Origin: Desulfurivibrionaceae bacterium | Lineage (GTDB): Bacteria > Desulfobacterota > Desulfobulbia > Desulfobulbales > VMSU01 | Length of the DNA: 64,000 nucleotides | Reading direction: 5' to 3' | NCBI GenBank assembly: GCA_030145275.1 | Contig: JAQYVV010000003.1 | Location: forward strand, 1 to 64,000 | Shown: positions 55,265 through 63,888 of the stretch, piece by piece | How the letters are laid out: every line of letters begins with the position of its first letter | Numbering within the stretch: position 1 is the first letter of the stretch | Translations under genes and position numbers: made by a program | Notes under the pieces: model-generated | What the model saw: only the letters and a program-made list of their open reading frames with translations | What the model was told of the DNA's origin: nothing | Databases searched by the model: none

Positions 55265-56479
55265 TCAGGCCGCCGCATTACTTGATATCTTTTTATAGGC
55301 TTCCCCAATGGTTGAGGATAATTTTTCAATATCTGTGGGTTTTTGCAAATAAGCATATGCCCCCAAGTTCATACATGTTTCCCGATCAGCTTCAGATCCG
55401 TGCCCTGTTAGAATAATGATCTCAATATTAGGGTTTGACTCCTTCGTCTGTTTCAAAACCTCAATACCATTGATACCGGGCATTTTAAGATCCAGGACCA
55501 TAACATCAGGCTTATCGTCATCAATGAAATCCAAGGCCTGCTGGCCATCAAACACGGCATATGAACCAACATTTCTAGTCACAAGTCTTTCGGACAATGT
55601 CTGCACATATTCTTTTTCATCATCAACCAGCAAAACTTTTGGTGGAAGCTCAAACTGCTGATCGCGATAAACTGAGGTCCTGTAACCTTTCCCCTTTTGC
55701 ACATCTACGCCATCAACACCATGAACGGAGGCAGCAATTTCAGAGAGCTCTTCACTGATCTTGCTGAAACTGAAGGCGCTCTTATTAACCTTTAGGCAAA
55801 CGTGACTATTGCGTGTTTCTACCTCAACCTTTTGCCCCTTAGAGGCTAAGGCATGTTCAACTTGGGCCGTGAGGGCAAAATCTTTCACTGCCTGCATCGA
55901 TTCTTCTGTTTCCAACACTGAGGTTTTATTTAAGTTTTTCTGAATGAGAGCAACAATCTCCTTCACACTGCTTTCTCCTGCCGGCAATACGATATCGTAT
56001 AGTGAGGGATCATAAGCCTCTTTCTGAAAGAGAAAATCAGTCCAGCCATAAACACTTTTATCAGAGCTACGAATTTCCTTAGAAGCCTTGCCTTCAGAAA
56101 CACCTGCAGCCTCAGCCGTTTTGATCCTGCCCGACTTACCATCAACCACCAGCACCTTTAAGACATGGGTCACATCATGGGGAATAAGGAGAGAGGTGAA
56201 ACCATAGTAAATAACGTTTTGTTTCTGTTCCATCCGCTCAGCCAATACAGACTTGAGATGAGCAACATTATGTTCTCTCTCTAAGGTGAATTTATTGAAA
56301 ACGGATGTCTTATCATAAATGGCTTGTTCCAGTTTGTTTCTTTCTGCAAGATTCTTGCTACATGCGTCATTTATAATATCTTCGTCACTAACCACCTCAA
56401 ATGATATTAAAGATTTTAATTGATCCCTAATCTCCTCTTCGTTGGTAAATTTACTGCAAAACAGTGCTATAGATGGCAT
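55265..56479 (-). CDS. Cytidylate-kinase-like / BON-like / receiver protein
   Basis: A 404-residue protein, start at MPSIALFCSKF with AAAGGAG upstream. About 1-190 resembles the cytidylate-kinase-like family (VVSDEDIINDACSKN, TSVFNKFTLEREHNVAHLKSVLA) but without a usual P-loop. About 195-275 is BON-like (ALTAQVEHALASKG...VHGVDGVDVQKGKG). About 285-400 is a receiver (VDDEKEY, VMVLDLKMPGINGIEV, LTGHGSEADRET, LQKPTDIEK). A mixed signalling protein known in Desulfobacterota; ligand unknown. Confidence 0.82.
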   Translation of the reverse strand: MPSIALFCSKFTNEEEIRDQLKSLISFEVVSDEDIINDACSKNLAERNKLEQAIYDKTSVFNKFTLEREHNVAHLKSVLAERMEQKQNVIYYGFTSLLIPHDVTHVLKVLVVDGKSGRIKTAEAAGVSEGKASKEIRSSDKSVYGWTDFLFQKEAYDPSLYDIVLPAGESSVKEIVALIQKNLNKTSVLETEESMQAVKDFALTAQVEHALASKGQKVEVETRNSHVCLKVNKSAFSFSKISEELSEIAASVHGVDGVDVQKGKGYRTSVYRDQQFELPPKVLLVDDEKEYVQTLSERLVTRNVGSYAVFDGQQALDFIDDDKPDVMVLDLKMPGINGIEVLKQTKESNPNIEIIILTGHGSEADRETCMNLGAYAYLQKPTDIEKLSSTIGEAYKKISSNAAA

Positions 56480-57756
56480 ATAGGTCTCCTTTTTAGGTGT
56501 TTTTAAATAATTAGGCAAACACGTGGTGAATTTGTAGCCTATTATTGCAACAGGTGTGCCAGAGAAAGTTTTTTATGCTTTTGTAAGTAAATACAATCAC
56601 ATAGCAAACAAAAAAACACACCCATGCAATTTCCCCAATGAAACACTATGGAACACCCAAATACGTTTCATCTGTTCCGTTTCGCGCTCCCCCCCCAGAC
56701 ACAGACGCACCCCACAGACAAACGAAACATCTTGGAACAATCGGTTCAATCTGTTTCACGGTTATCGAGTAAACTTATGTGTTATATTTGAGAGAACAGG
56801 ACGTGCTGACCATTTTATATGTTTTTTGAAAAAAGTGACCCAGTCCCGCCCTACCCTCTTTCCATACATCTCTCAGGAGGAGCAAATTTCCACCAACTCT
56901 TAGCACTACTTTTTTACACGTTTCCACCTTGAATATTCCATCGCAAACCCTACTATTTGCTACCAATTCTTAAAGCACAGCGATCTCTTCTTGCCCTGTT
57001 TCCACTCATCCTCCCTCCCCTACCTCCGATCGCTTACTATATTTTCCAGCAATACCAACATGTTGGGCCAGCACGCACTTATCTTTTTGGAATTTTCGCC
57101 CCTTTTATTTGACAATACCCCTGTACACTAAACCCCTTCGCCTTCTTCCATTTTACGCCCCTAATCTAATCCTTTTCCGCTCCGGTAAATCAAACACACA
57201 ACCACCACCAAAAACTAAACCGAGCCTGACAAAAAGCTGTGACGACAGCGCATAAAAAAAACAGACACACCGCCTTCCCAAAAACTGAGCATGCAGTTAG
57301 CTCAGCTAAACTGGATTCCCGTTAAAAGCGTACTGGAACAACAAACCCTCGGTTTTTTTCACCTCTGGACGCGTCTTTCCCGCGTGTTGCCAATGGGGCC
57401 CAAGGAAACCCTTGGTGCCACTTCTTAGCAATTTCAATCAGGTTAAACAAACTGCATACCCAGAAAACCACCGGGCTTTTGATGATTACGGCCTACTTTT
57501 TTTCAACTATTTTTCCCACATAAAATGCATCTACGTTGCCACCCTCCCCTGCTTATTATCAAAAGCCTTACCCCCCTGAGCAAACACGCCAAGGCCGTTC
57601 TTTCTAGGCAACCACCCTACCCAACCAAGGTTTTTATTTTACCCAGCACCGCGCAAACCATAAACTGCTCCACCTCTTCCATTTTTTGCAGCCACTCCAA
57701 ACCCTTGCCCAACCACACACAGCCGCCCTGCTCTCTTTCCCGCTCAATGCCCCAGA
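56480..57756. other. Long non-coding region upstream of parS-parAB
   Basis: Nearly 1.3 kb without a convincing gene on either strand. The plus strand is rich in C and A from about 56630 on (CCCCCCCC, CCACCACCA). GAAACAxTxTGGAACA occurs at 56640 and 56727, and similar GTTTC/GTTCC words at 56666 and 56744. About 57395-57462 resembles 50280-50350 (ACTTCTTAGC, CTGCATACCCAG). No DnaA box cluster was seen. Confidence 0.5.
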
Positions 57757-57772
57757 TGTTTCACGTGAAACA
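57757..57772. promoter_or_regulatory. parS centromere site
   Basis: TGTTTCACGTGAAACA is the exact consensus 16-mer bound by ParB, inside a 24-base perfect palindrome (57753-57776). It lies 74 bases before the parA start, so it may serve as chromosome centromere and in parAB control. Confidence 0.97.
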
Positions 57773-57845
57773 TCTGAATTGACAACGGCAATATATTATG
57801 GTTTTGTTCAAAAAAATTTCACATCAATTAAAAAACGGGAACACA

Positions 57846-58634
57846 ATGGCTCAAGGTAAAATTTTTGCCCTCGCAAACCAAAAGGGCGGGGTTGGTAAAA
57901 CAACAACGGCAGTAAATCTAGCATCTGCGGTGGCTAAACTAGGAAAAAAAACACTTCTGGTTGACTCGGACCCCCAAGGAAATGCCTCAAGCGGGCTTGG
58001 CATAAACACAGCAGACATGGAACATCATCTGTACCACTGTTTCATGAATGAAGCAGATGTGGCCCAGGCAATCAGGCCGGCAGATAAAGAGGGGAATTTA
58101 TTTGTACTGCCGACCCACATAGACCTTATAGGTGTAGAGGTCGAACTTGTAGCAGCAGTAAAAAGAGAACGATTCTTAACAGAAATGTTAGCGCCCCTTT
58201 TAGAACATTATGAATATATCTTCATTGACTGCCCCCCTTCCTTGGGACTACTCACGATCAACGCCTTAACCGCTGCCAATTCTGTGATCATTCCCCTCCA
58301 GTGTGAATATTATGCTCTGGAAGGCTTAAGTCAGCTTGTCCGGACTATTCGCTTAGTCAAAAATTCATACAATCCAAACCTAACGATTGAGGGTATTGTT
58401 TTAACTATGTACGATAGGCGGAATAAATTAACGCACCAGGTTGCCAAAGAGGTCAAACAACATTTTAATAACCAGGTATACGATACAGTTATCCCAAGAA
58501 ATGTAAGATTAAGCGAGTGTCCAAGCCATGGCGTCTCTATCCACAATTATGACACCAAGTCGTCTGGAGCATTGAGTTATATGAACCTTGGAAAAGAATT
58601 TTTAAAAAACCAAGACAATTATGGGAGAAAGTAA
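57846..58634 (+). CDS. parA: Chromosome partitioning ATPase ParA (Soj)
   Basis: A 262-residue protein from MAQGKIFALANQKGG (an upstream ATG at 57798 has no RBS). Deviant Walker A NQKGGVGKTTTAVNLA, LVDSDPQGNASSGLGI, and Walker B YEYIFIDCPPSLGLLTINAL. It binds ATP and DNA and moves ParB-parS complexes. parB starts directly after its stop. Confidence 0.96.
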   Translation: MAQGKIFALANQKGGVGKTTTAVNLASAVAKLGKKTLLVDSDPQGNASSGLGINTADMEHHLYHCFMNEADVAQAIRPADKEGNLFVLPTHIDLIGVEVELVAAVKRERFLTEMLAPLLEHYEYIFIDCPPSLGLLTINALTAANSVIIPLQCEYYALEGLSQLVRTIRLVKNSYNPNLTIEGIVLTMYDRRNKLTHQVAKEVKQHFNNQVYDTVIPRNVRLSECPSHGVSIHNYDTKSSGALSYMNLGKEFLKNQDNYGRK

Positions 58635-59546
58635 ATGAATATGAAAACCGGTTCCCCACTAGGAAAAGGATTAAAGGCTCTTCTTCCTGTTTCTTTCATG
58701 GAAAATGGAATGGATTTAGAGGCAGAAACATCAGAAAGAAATTCACCATATTTCCAATGTTCCATTGATTTTATTAGTGCAAATCCATACCAACCAAGAA
58801 AAGATGTGGAGCATGCCGCACTAGACCAACTTGCCAACTCAATACGTGAAAAAGGCATACTGCAGCCGTTAATTGTACGTAAAATAGAAAAAAACCGCTA
58901 TGAGCTTATTGCTGGCGAGAGACGCTTAAGGGCTGCAAAAATGGCGGGCCTTGAAAGGGTACCTGTAATAGAAAAAGATATAGCCCTGTCTGACAGACTG
59001 GAGATAGCCTTAATTGAAAACATCCAAAGAGAAAATCTAAACCCACTTGAGGAAGCTGAAGCCTATGCCAAACTAATGAGTGAATTTGGCATGACCCAGG
59101 ATTCGGTGGCAAAAAGAGTGGGGAAGAACAGGTCAACAATTGCCAACAGTGTGAGAATCCTGCAATTACCGGAAGAAATAAAAGAAGACCTTGCCGCAGG
59201 AATTATATCATCCGGGCATGCAAGAGTACTGGTGAGCCTTGGCGATCCGAAGCTTATGAAACTGCTAAGAGATGAAATAGTCACAAACAAACTCTCTGTC
59301 AGAGACACGGAAGCCTTGGCGAAAAATTACAAATCTCCCCAGGAACCGACCAAGAAAAATAAAGAAAAACCAACTCCCAGTTTACCTGATTCATATTGCC
59401 AGAGCCTGACCACAAACATGATCAATTATTTAGGTTCAAAAACAAAAATTATCCAAAACGGCAACCGCGGGAAAATTGAAATTGCCTACTCTTCGGTAGA
59501 TGAGCTTGAAAGGTTACAGGCTCTAATCACCAAACAAAACCCGTAA
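58635..59546 (+). CDS. parB: Chromosome partitioning protein ParB (Spo0J)
   Basis: A 303-residue protein. The N-terminal basic segment LGKGLKALLPVS is the ParA-contact region. CTP-binding boxes: QPLIVRKIEKNRYELIAGERRLRAAKMAG and ENIQRENLNPLEEAEAY. HTH FGMTQDSVAKRVGKNRSTIANSVRIL. C-terminal dimer part GNRGKIEIAYSSVDELERL. It loads at parS and spreads. The stop TAA is part of the GTAAC end of the following palindrome. Confidence 0.96.
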   Translation: MNMKTGSPLGKGLKALLPVSFMENGMDLEAETSERNSPYFQCSIDFISANPYQPRKDVEHAALDQLANSIREKGILQPLIVRKIEKNRYELIAGERRLRAAKMAGLERVPVIEKDIALSDRLEIALIENIQRENLNPLEEAEAYAKLMSEFGMTQDSVAKRVGKNRSTIANSVRILQLPEEIKEDLAAGIISSGHARVLVSLGDPKLMKLLRDEIVTNKLSVRDTEALAKNYKSPQEPTKKNKEKPTPSLPDSYCQSLTTNMINYLGSKTKIIQNGNRGKIEIAYSSVDELERLQALITKQNP

Positions 59547-59650
59547 CTGTTCAAAAACACTCCATATGAAGACGATCAGGCCAACCAGCATACAGGGAGT
59601 ATTGCTGATCGGCCTGATCGTCTCCCTCTGAAGTGTTTTTGAGCAGTTAC
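59543..59650. repeat. 108-base palindromic repeat with GTAACT ends
   Basis: GTAACTGTTCAAAAACACTC and, at the other end, GTGTTTTTGAGCAGTTAC are inverted; GACGATCAGGCC/GGCCTGATCGTC lies inside. The ends match family A, the centre does not. It begins at the last base of the final parB codon and supplies its stop. Confidence 0.88.
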
Positions 59651-59715
59651 CTACAGATGGAAATAGTGTAATAAACAACACCCCTTTAATAGTTAACAAG
59701 GTTCCATTAAACCCT

Positions 59716-60522
59716 ATGAATACATTCCAAACAAATGCAACCGTTGTCAAAACTGAACAATTAGGGCCACAGATTTATCGCCTAACTTTTTCGGCTTACG
59801 ATATAGCAAAGAGTGCAAAACCCGGCCAGTTTGTGATGCTCAAGGCATCACAAGGTCTTGACCCCCTACTCAGAAGACCTTTTTCTATTCATCAAGTAAC
59901 TGAACAAGGAACCCTGCAGATTCTCTTCAAGGCCATAGGGAAGGGGACTCAATATTTATCCGCCCTTAAAGTTGGCGACGTCATTGATATCGTCGGTCCT
60001 TTAGGAAACGGTTTCGACATAAACACTGCTGGAGGACATTGCCTGGTGGGAGGAGGCATGGGCATAGCACCAATGCTCTACCTGGCAAAAGAGATTATCA
60101 AAGGCAATAAGCCGGTCGATCTTAAAATTATACTCGGTGCCCAGAACAAAGATGAAATAGCCCAACTTCTATTAAATTTCTCAGAATTGGGTGTAGAAGT
60201 CATCCATGCAACCGATGATGGAAGCTCAGGGCATCATGGTTTTGTAACGGAATTAATGGAGCCAATTTTAACAAATAATAATGAGAAGGACTGGAATATC
60301 TATTGCTGCGGACCACATCCTATGATGAAACAAGTAGCCTCCATTTGCGACAAAAATAGCTGGAATTGTTGGGTCTCAATGGAGACCATGATGGCATGCG
60401 GAATCGGGGCCTGTCTTGGGTGTACCATCCAGGGCATCAATACTATCCAGAAACAGAGTCAAAACTATATGCATGTCTGTAAAGATGGTCCAATTTTCAG
60501 GGCCGCAGATATTAAGTGGTGA
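59716..60522 (+). CDS. pyrK: Dihydroorotate dehydrogenase electron-transfer subunit
   Basis: A 268-residue flavoprotein. FAD site LLRRPFSIHQV, NAD-binding GGHCLVGGGMGIAPMLYLAKE and CGPHPMMKQVA, and a 2Fe-2S site METMMACGIGACLGCTIQ with a fourth Cys in MHVCKDGP. It passes electrons from PyrD to NAD+. The TGA overlaps the candidate pyrD starts. Confidence 0.94.
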   Translation: MNTFQTNATVVKTEQLGPQIYRLTFSAYDIAKSAKPGQFVMLKASQGLDPLLRRPFSIHQVTEQGTLQILFKAIGKGTQYLSALKVGDVIDIVGPLGNGFDINTAGGHCLVGGGMGIAPMLYLAKEIIKGNKPVDLKIILGAQNKDEIAQLLLNFSELGVEVIHATDDGSSGHHGFVTELMEPILTNNNEKDWNIYCCGPHPMMKQVASICDKNSWNCWVSMETMMACGIGACLGCTIQGINTIQKQSQNYMHVCKDGPIFRAADIKW

Positions 60523-60527
60523 AAGAA

Positions 60528-61433
60528 ATGTTAAAAGTTAGAATAGGATCCCTTTCCCTGCCAAATCCGGTGATGACAGCATCAGGCACCTTTGGTTATG
60601 GCAAGGAGTATGAAGATTTTGTCAATATTCACAAACTCGGCGCCATTGTGGTCAAGGGAATATCTTTTGATCCTAGACCTGGCAATCCTCCCCCTCGCAT
60701 CGTCGAAACTGCCTGCGGGATGTTAAATGCCATAGGCCTTCAAAACGTAGGGGTGGAAAGATTTATAGAGGAGAAGCTCCCTTACCTGCGCAATATGAAT
60801 TGCCGGGTGATCGTCAACATCTTGGGAGACAGCGTTGAAGAATATTGTGCAATCACCCAAAGGTTGAACGAGGAGAAAGGAATACAGGCAATTGAACTAA
60901 ACATCTCCTGCCCCAATGTAAAAAAAGGGGGCGTTGCCTTCGGCACCAACAGTTCCATGGCCCATGAGGTTGTAAGCCAGGTACGGAAAGAGACCTCCCT
61001 ACCATTAATCGTAAAGCTCTCCCCAAATGTCACAGATATTACAGAAATGGCCAAAGCGGCCGAAGATGGCGGCGCCGATGCTGTTTCTCTTATAAATACA
61101 CTTATTGGCATGGCCATTGACATTCACAAAAAGAAACCTGTCTTGGCAAACACCATTGGAGGCCTGTCAGGTCCGGCAATTAAACCAGTGGCCTTACGTA
61201 TGGTTTGGCAGGTGGCTGATGCCGTTAAAATCCCTGTGATTGGCATAGGTGGAATTTCAACTTGGCAGGATGCTATAGAATTTATCCTAGCTGGTGCCAG
61301 CGCAATCCAGGTTGGCACCGCCAATTTTTTTAATCCCAGAATTACTGATGAAATAATTATTGGTATAGAGGATTATTTAAAGAAGAATAAGTACTCTTCT
61401 GTTCGGGAGATTATTGGACTGGCTAAAAATTGA
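60528..61433 (+). CDS. pyrD: Dihydroorotate dehydrogenase B, catalytic subunit
   Basis: A 301-residue class 1B enzyme: MTASGTFGYGKEYEDF, ELNISCPNVKKGGVAFG (active-site Cys loop), LPLIVKLSPNVTDI, ADAVSLINTLIGMAIDI and GIGGISTWQDAIEFILAGASAIQVGTANF (FMN phosphate). I chose ATG 60528, with GGTGAAAG before it; GTG codons at 60516/60519 are alternatives. It oxidises dihydroorotate to orotate. Confidence 0.95.
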   Translation: MLKVRIGSLSLPNPVMTASGTFGYGKEYEDFVNIHKLGAIVVKGISFDPRPGNPPPRIVETACGMLNAIGLQNVGVERFIEEKLPYLRNMNCRVIVNILGDSVEEYCAITQRLNEEKGIQAIELNISCPNVKKGGVAFGTNSSMAHEVVSQVRKETSLPLIVKLSPNVTDITEMAKAAEDGGADAVSLINTLIGMAIDIHKKKPVLANTIGGLSGPAIKPVALRMVWQVADAVKIPVIGIGGISTWQDAIEFILAGASAIQVGTANFFNPRITDEIIIGIEDYLKKNKYSSVREIIGLAKN

Positions 61434-61506
61434 CCTAGCAATTTATGCCCCATGCGAGAAAACACCATACAAAGGGTGTCGTTTAATTAACAATTAGAAA
61501 ATAACA

Positions 61507-61579
61507 ATTGATTATTAATTATTAAAACATGCTCAACAGCATCGCTTTTTCAGAGAAAGAAAAATAATTAATAATCAAT
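61507..61579. repeat. A/T-rich inverted repeat
   Basis: ATTGATTATTAATTATT and AATAATTAATAATCAAT are perfect 17-base inverted copies separated by 39 bases that contain GCTCAACAGCATCGC. Downstream, TTTCAACT/GCATCTT words repeat in tandem to 61698. No gene in 61434-61727. Confidence 0.8.
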
Positions 61580-61727
61580 GGTCAATTGATCGACATATAG
61601 CTTAAGTCAATAATACAAAAGAAGGGTACACAGAGAACACCAACCACCAGCCTGTAGTTCCCTTTCAACTAGCATCTTGCATCTTTCAACTTGCATCTAC
61701 AGATTTTACCACTAAAAAGGACCTCAA

Positions 61728-62402
61728 TTGCAAAAAATAATAAACTGGCAGGAAATTGACACCGTCCTCCTGGACATGGATGGCACCCTTTTGGATAAAC
61801 ATTTTGATGATTATTTTTGGGAGCATTTTGTGCCGCAGATCTACAGTAAAAAACATGGCACTACTGAAATCGAAGCAAGAAAGGTATTACTTAGTAAATA
61901 TAAAAGCAGGGAAGGAACCCTAGACTGGACAAGCCTGGACTATTGGTCGGAGCAGCTCGACCTGGATATCCCGGAACTTAAAATTAAAATTGACCACCTA
62001 ATCCAGGTCCATCCATACGTAATAGACTTCTTGTTGTTCTGCCGTGAACAAGGCAAAGCCATACACCTGGTGACTAACGCACACAGCAAGACCCTAGATA
62101 TAAAAATGAAAAAAACAGCCCTCTCCGGCTATTTTGACCGCATTGTCTGCGCAGAAGAGATAGGAGTAGCCAAGGAAGACCCCATCTTCTGGGAAGGCCT
62201 TGCAAAGATTCTTCCCTTTGACAGGGAAAGAACCATGCTGGCCGAAGACACAGAAAAAATTCTCCACTCAGCCAATCAGTACGGCATCAGGCATCTCATT
62301 TTTGTGGCACGGCCAAGCAGCCAGGGGCCCGTGGTAAATTCTAAGAATTTCCCTTCTATTGTCTATTTCAAAGAATTAATTGATATGACAGAAGAAAGGT
62401 AA
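61728..62402 (+). CDS. HAD-family phosphatase (YrfG/GMP-IMP nucleotidase-like)
   Basis: A 224-residue cytoplasmic protein. Motif I VLLDMDGTLLD, motif II HLVTNAHSKTL, motif III lysine in GVAKEDPIFWEG, motif IV TMLAEDTEKILHSA. The cap domain LDLDIPELKIKIDHLIQVHPYV is helical. It resembles the YrfG/NagD-like HADs that dephosphorylate purine nucleotides; the substrate is not settled. Start is TTG with AAAAGGACC upstream. Confidence 0.85.
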   Translation: MQKIINWQEIDTVLLDMDGTLLDKHFDDYFWEHFVPQIYSKKHGTTEIEARKVLLSKYKSREGTLDWTSLDYWSEQLDLDIPELKIKIDHLIQVHPYVIDFLLFCREQGKAIHLVTNAHSKTLDIKMKKTALSGYFDRIVCAEEIGVAKEDPIFWEGLAKILPFDRERTMLAEDTEKILHSANQYGIRHLIFVARPSSQGPVVNSKNFPSIVYFKELIDMTEER

Positions 62403-62488
62403 AAGGCTGGAAGGCCCCAGAGAGAGGTTGAAGTTACGCTTGGGAGTTTACCCATGTTATGCAATTCTCGCTGCATAGTTACAAAATA

Positions 62489-63688
62489 TCAAAAACTTAG
62501 ATTCATTGTCCCGGCGTAAACTTGATAATCCAGGGAACTGTCGTCATCGTTCACATCCACAAACATAAATTCAGCGGAGATGGTTTCAGAAATAGTGTAG
62601 GTCAGGTAGAAATCAAATTCAGTGGCTCCTTCTGAGGTCAAGTCAATTTCTGTGTCACCTAGGACGGCTGAAGCCGTGACAGGACCAAAGGTATATTCCG
62701 CATCAATATAGAGGGTATTATCATCCCGAGAGGCGCCATAAACCCCTTCTTCCATCGGATCAAAGGTGTTATTGCCAATGGCGCTAAGCCCTACCCGCTC
62801 GTCATCACTCATTACATAATAACCGACACCGAAACTCCAGTTTTCAGCGGCCAGAGAGGCATGAATATTATAAGAGTATGCGTCCTCATCCGTGGATGAA
62901 ACGGTATCTTCAGCATAGATGGCAAAGGTACCATCGAGTCCGGCCTTAAGGCCTTCCTGGATTGAGATGGAATAATCAGCAGAACTTCCATAGGTGGTTA
63001 CCACATCATTTTGATGCAGTAGAAAAGGAGTCGCGGTAAATATTTCCGGGACGATATCGAATGCTGCAATAAAAGAAAAAACTGTATCGGAAGCCCCAGC
63101 TACAACATCGTCTCCATCAAGCCAAGTATTATCAATCCCATCCATATCGTAGGCGGTAGAGGCATTAGCGACCCAACGGTTCATAACACTGGCGTAGAAG
63201 GTCATGTTTTCTAGCGCTCCAACGGTGAACTGCACTCCCTGATGTACATCACCATCGGTGACAGGAGATGCTTCAAACTGGGCCCGACCAATTAGCAGTT
63301 GAGAGTTACTGCATGGCAAAGCGTAATCAAGATATAAATCACGCAACATCGCTTTATCACGGAATTCGCCATTATCACTAAAGGCATGTTCATATGATTT
63401 CCGGGACCATAATTCCTCAACCCCGATAAAATAAGCCCCAAGTTTGGCACCCTTAAATTCATTGCTAAGATAACCAAGCTCAAGGTAAGCGCTTCCAATA
63501 TTGCCGTCATCGTCATTATCTTTGGCTTGATTAACTCTAAAATTAACACCGATTTCGCCGGAAACTGTTCCAGTTCCAAAGGCAGTAGACAGTGAGTCAG
63601 AAAGTGAAGCAGATGGCGTTGATGCCGAGGCAAGAGTTGACTGCATCATGACTGTGGCCAGAATTGGCAGAAATATTTTTTTCAACAT
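62489..63688 (-). CDS. Outer-membrane beta-barrel protein (porin-like)
   Basis: A 399-residue protein. Signal peptide MLKKIFLPILATVMMQSTLASA, then alternating beta strands with acidic turn loops (AKDNDDDGNIGSAYLELGYL, VNDDDSSLDYQVYAGTMNLSF) and a C-terminal Phe, typical of OprD-like or Opr family barrels. GGAGGTTTTCC lies upstream. A similar gene follows at the end of the window. Confidence 0.85.
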   Translation of the reverse strand: MLKKIFLPILATVMMQSTLASASTPSASLSDSLSTAFGTGTVSGEIGVNFRVNQAKDNDDDGNIGSAYLELGYLSNEFKGAKLGAYFIGVEELWSRKSYEHAFSDNGEFRDKAMLRDLYLDYALPCSNSQLLIGRAQFEASPVTDGDVHQGVQFTVGALENMTFYASVMNRWVANASTAYDMDGIDNTWLDGDDVVAGASDTVFSFIAAFDIVPEIFTATPFLLHQNDVVTTYGSSADYSISIQEGLKAGLDGTFAIYAEDTVSSTDEDAYSYNIHASLAAENWSFGVGYYVMSDDERVGLSAIGNNTFDPMEEGVYGASRDDNTLYIDAEYTFGPVTASAVLGDTEIDLTSEGATEFDFYLTYTISETISAEFMFVDVNDDDSSLDYQVYAGTMNLSF

Positions 63689-63815
63689 GGAAAACCTCCA
63701 TACAAATAATTGGGAATAAGAAGAACAAAAAAACCTGTGCTTATAAATTAATTAAGAGGTCTTTGAAATATTTGGGAATGACCCCTCCAAACATTATAAG
63801 GCACTGAGCAAAAAA

Positions 63816-63849
63816 AATCCCTTTGTCAGCCGGAGCCAACAAAGGGATT
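63816..63849 (-). terminator. Terminator of the second barrel gene
   Basis: AATCCCTTTGT pairs with ACAAAGGGATT; T-tract on the minus strand. It follows the stop at 63889. Confidence 0.9.
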
Positions 63850-63888
63850 AGTGTAACTACTAACTAACTAAAATGGTAGAAAATATAA

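Noticed and set aside
56480-57756. Replication origin
   Set aside because: No DnaA box cluster was seen; only parS supports closeness to an origin.
57525-57782. Open frame before parA
   Set aside because: It runs through the parS palindrome, has no RBS and a Pro/Ser/Cys composition from C-rich DNA.
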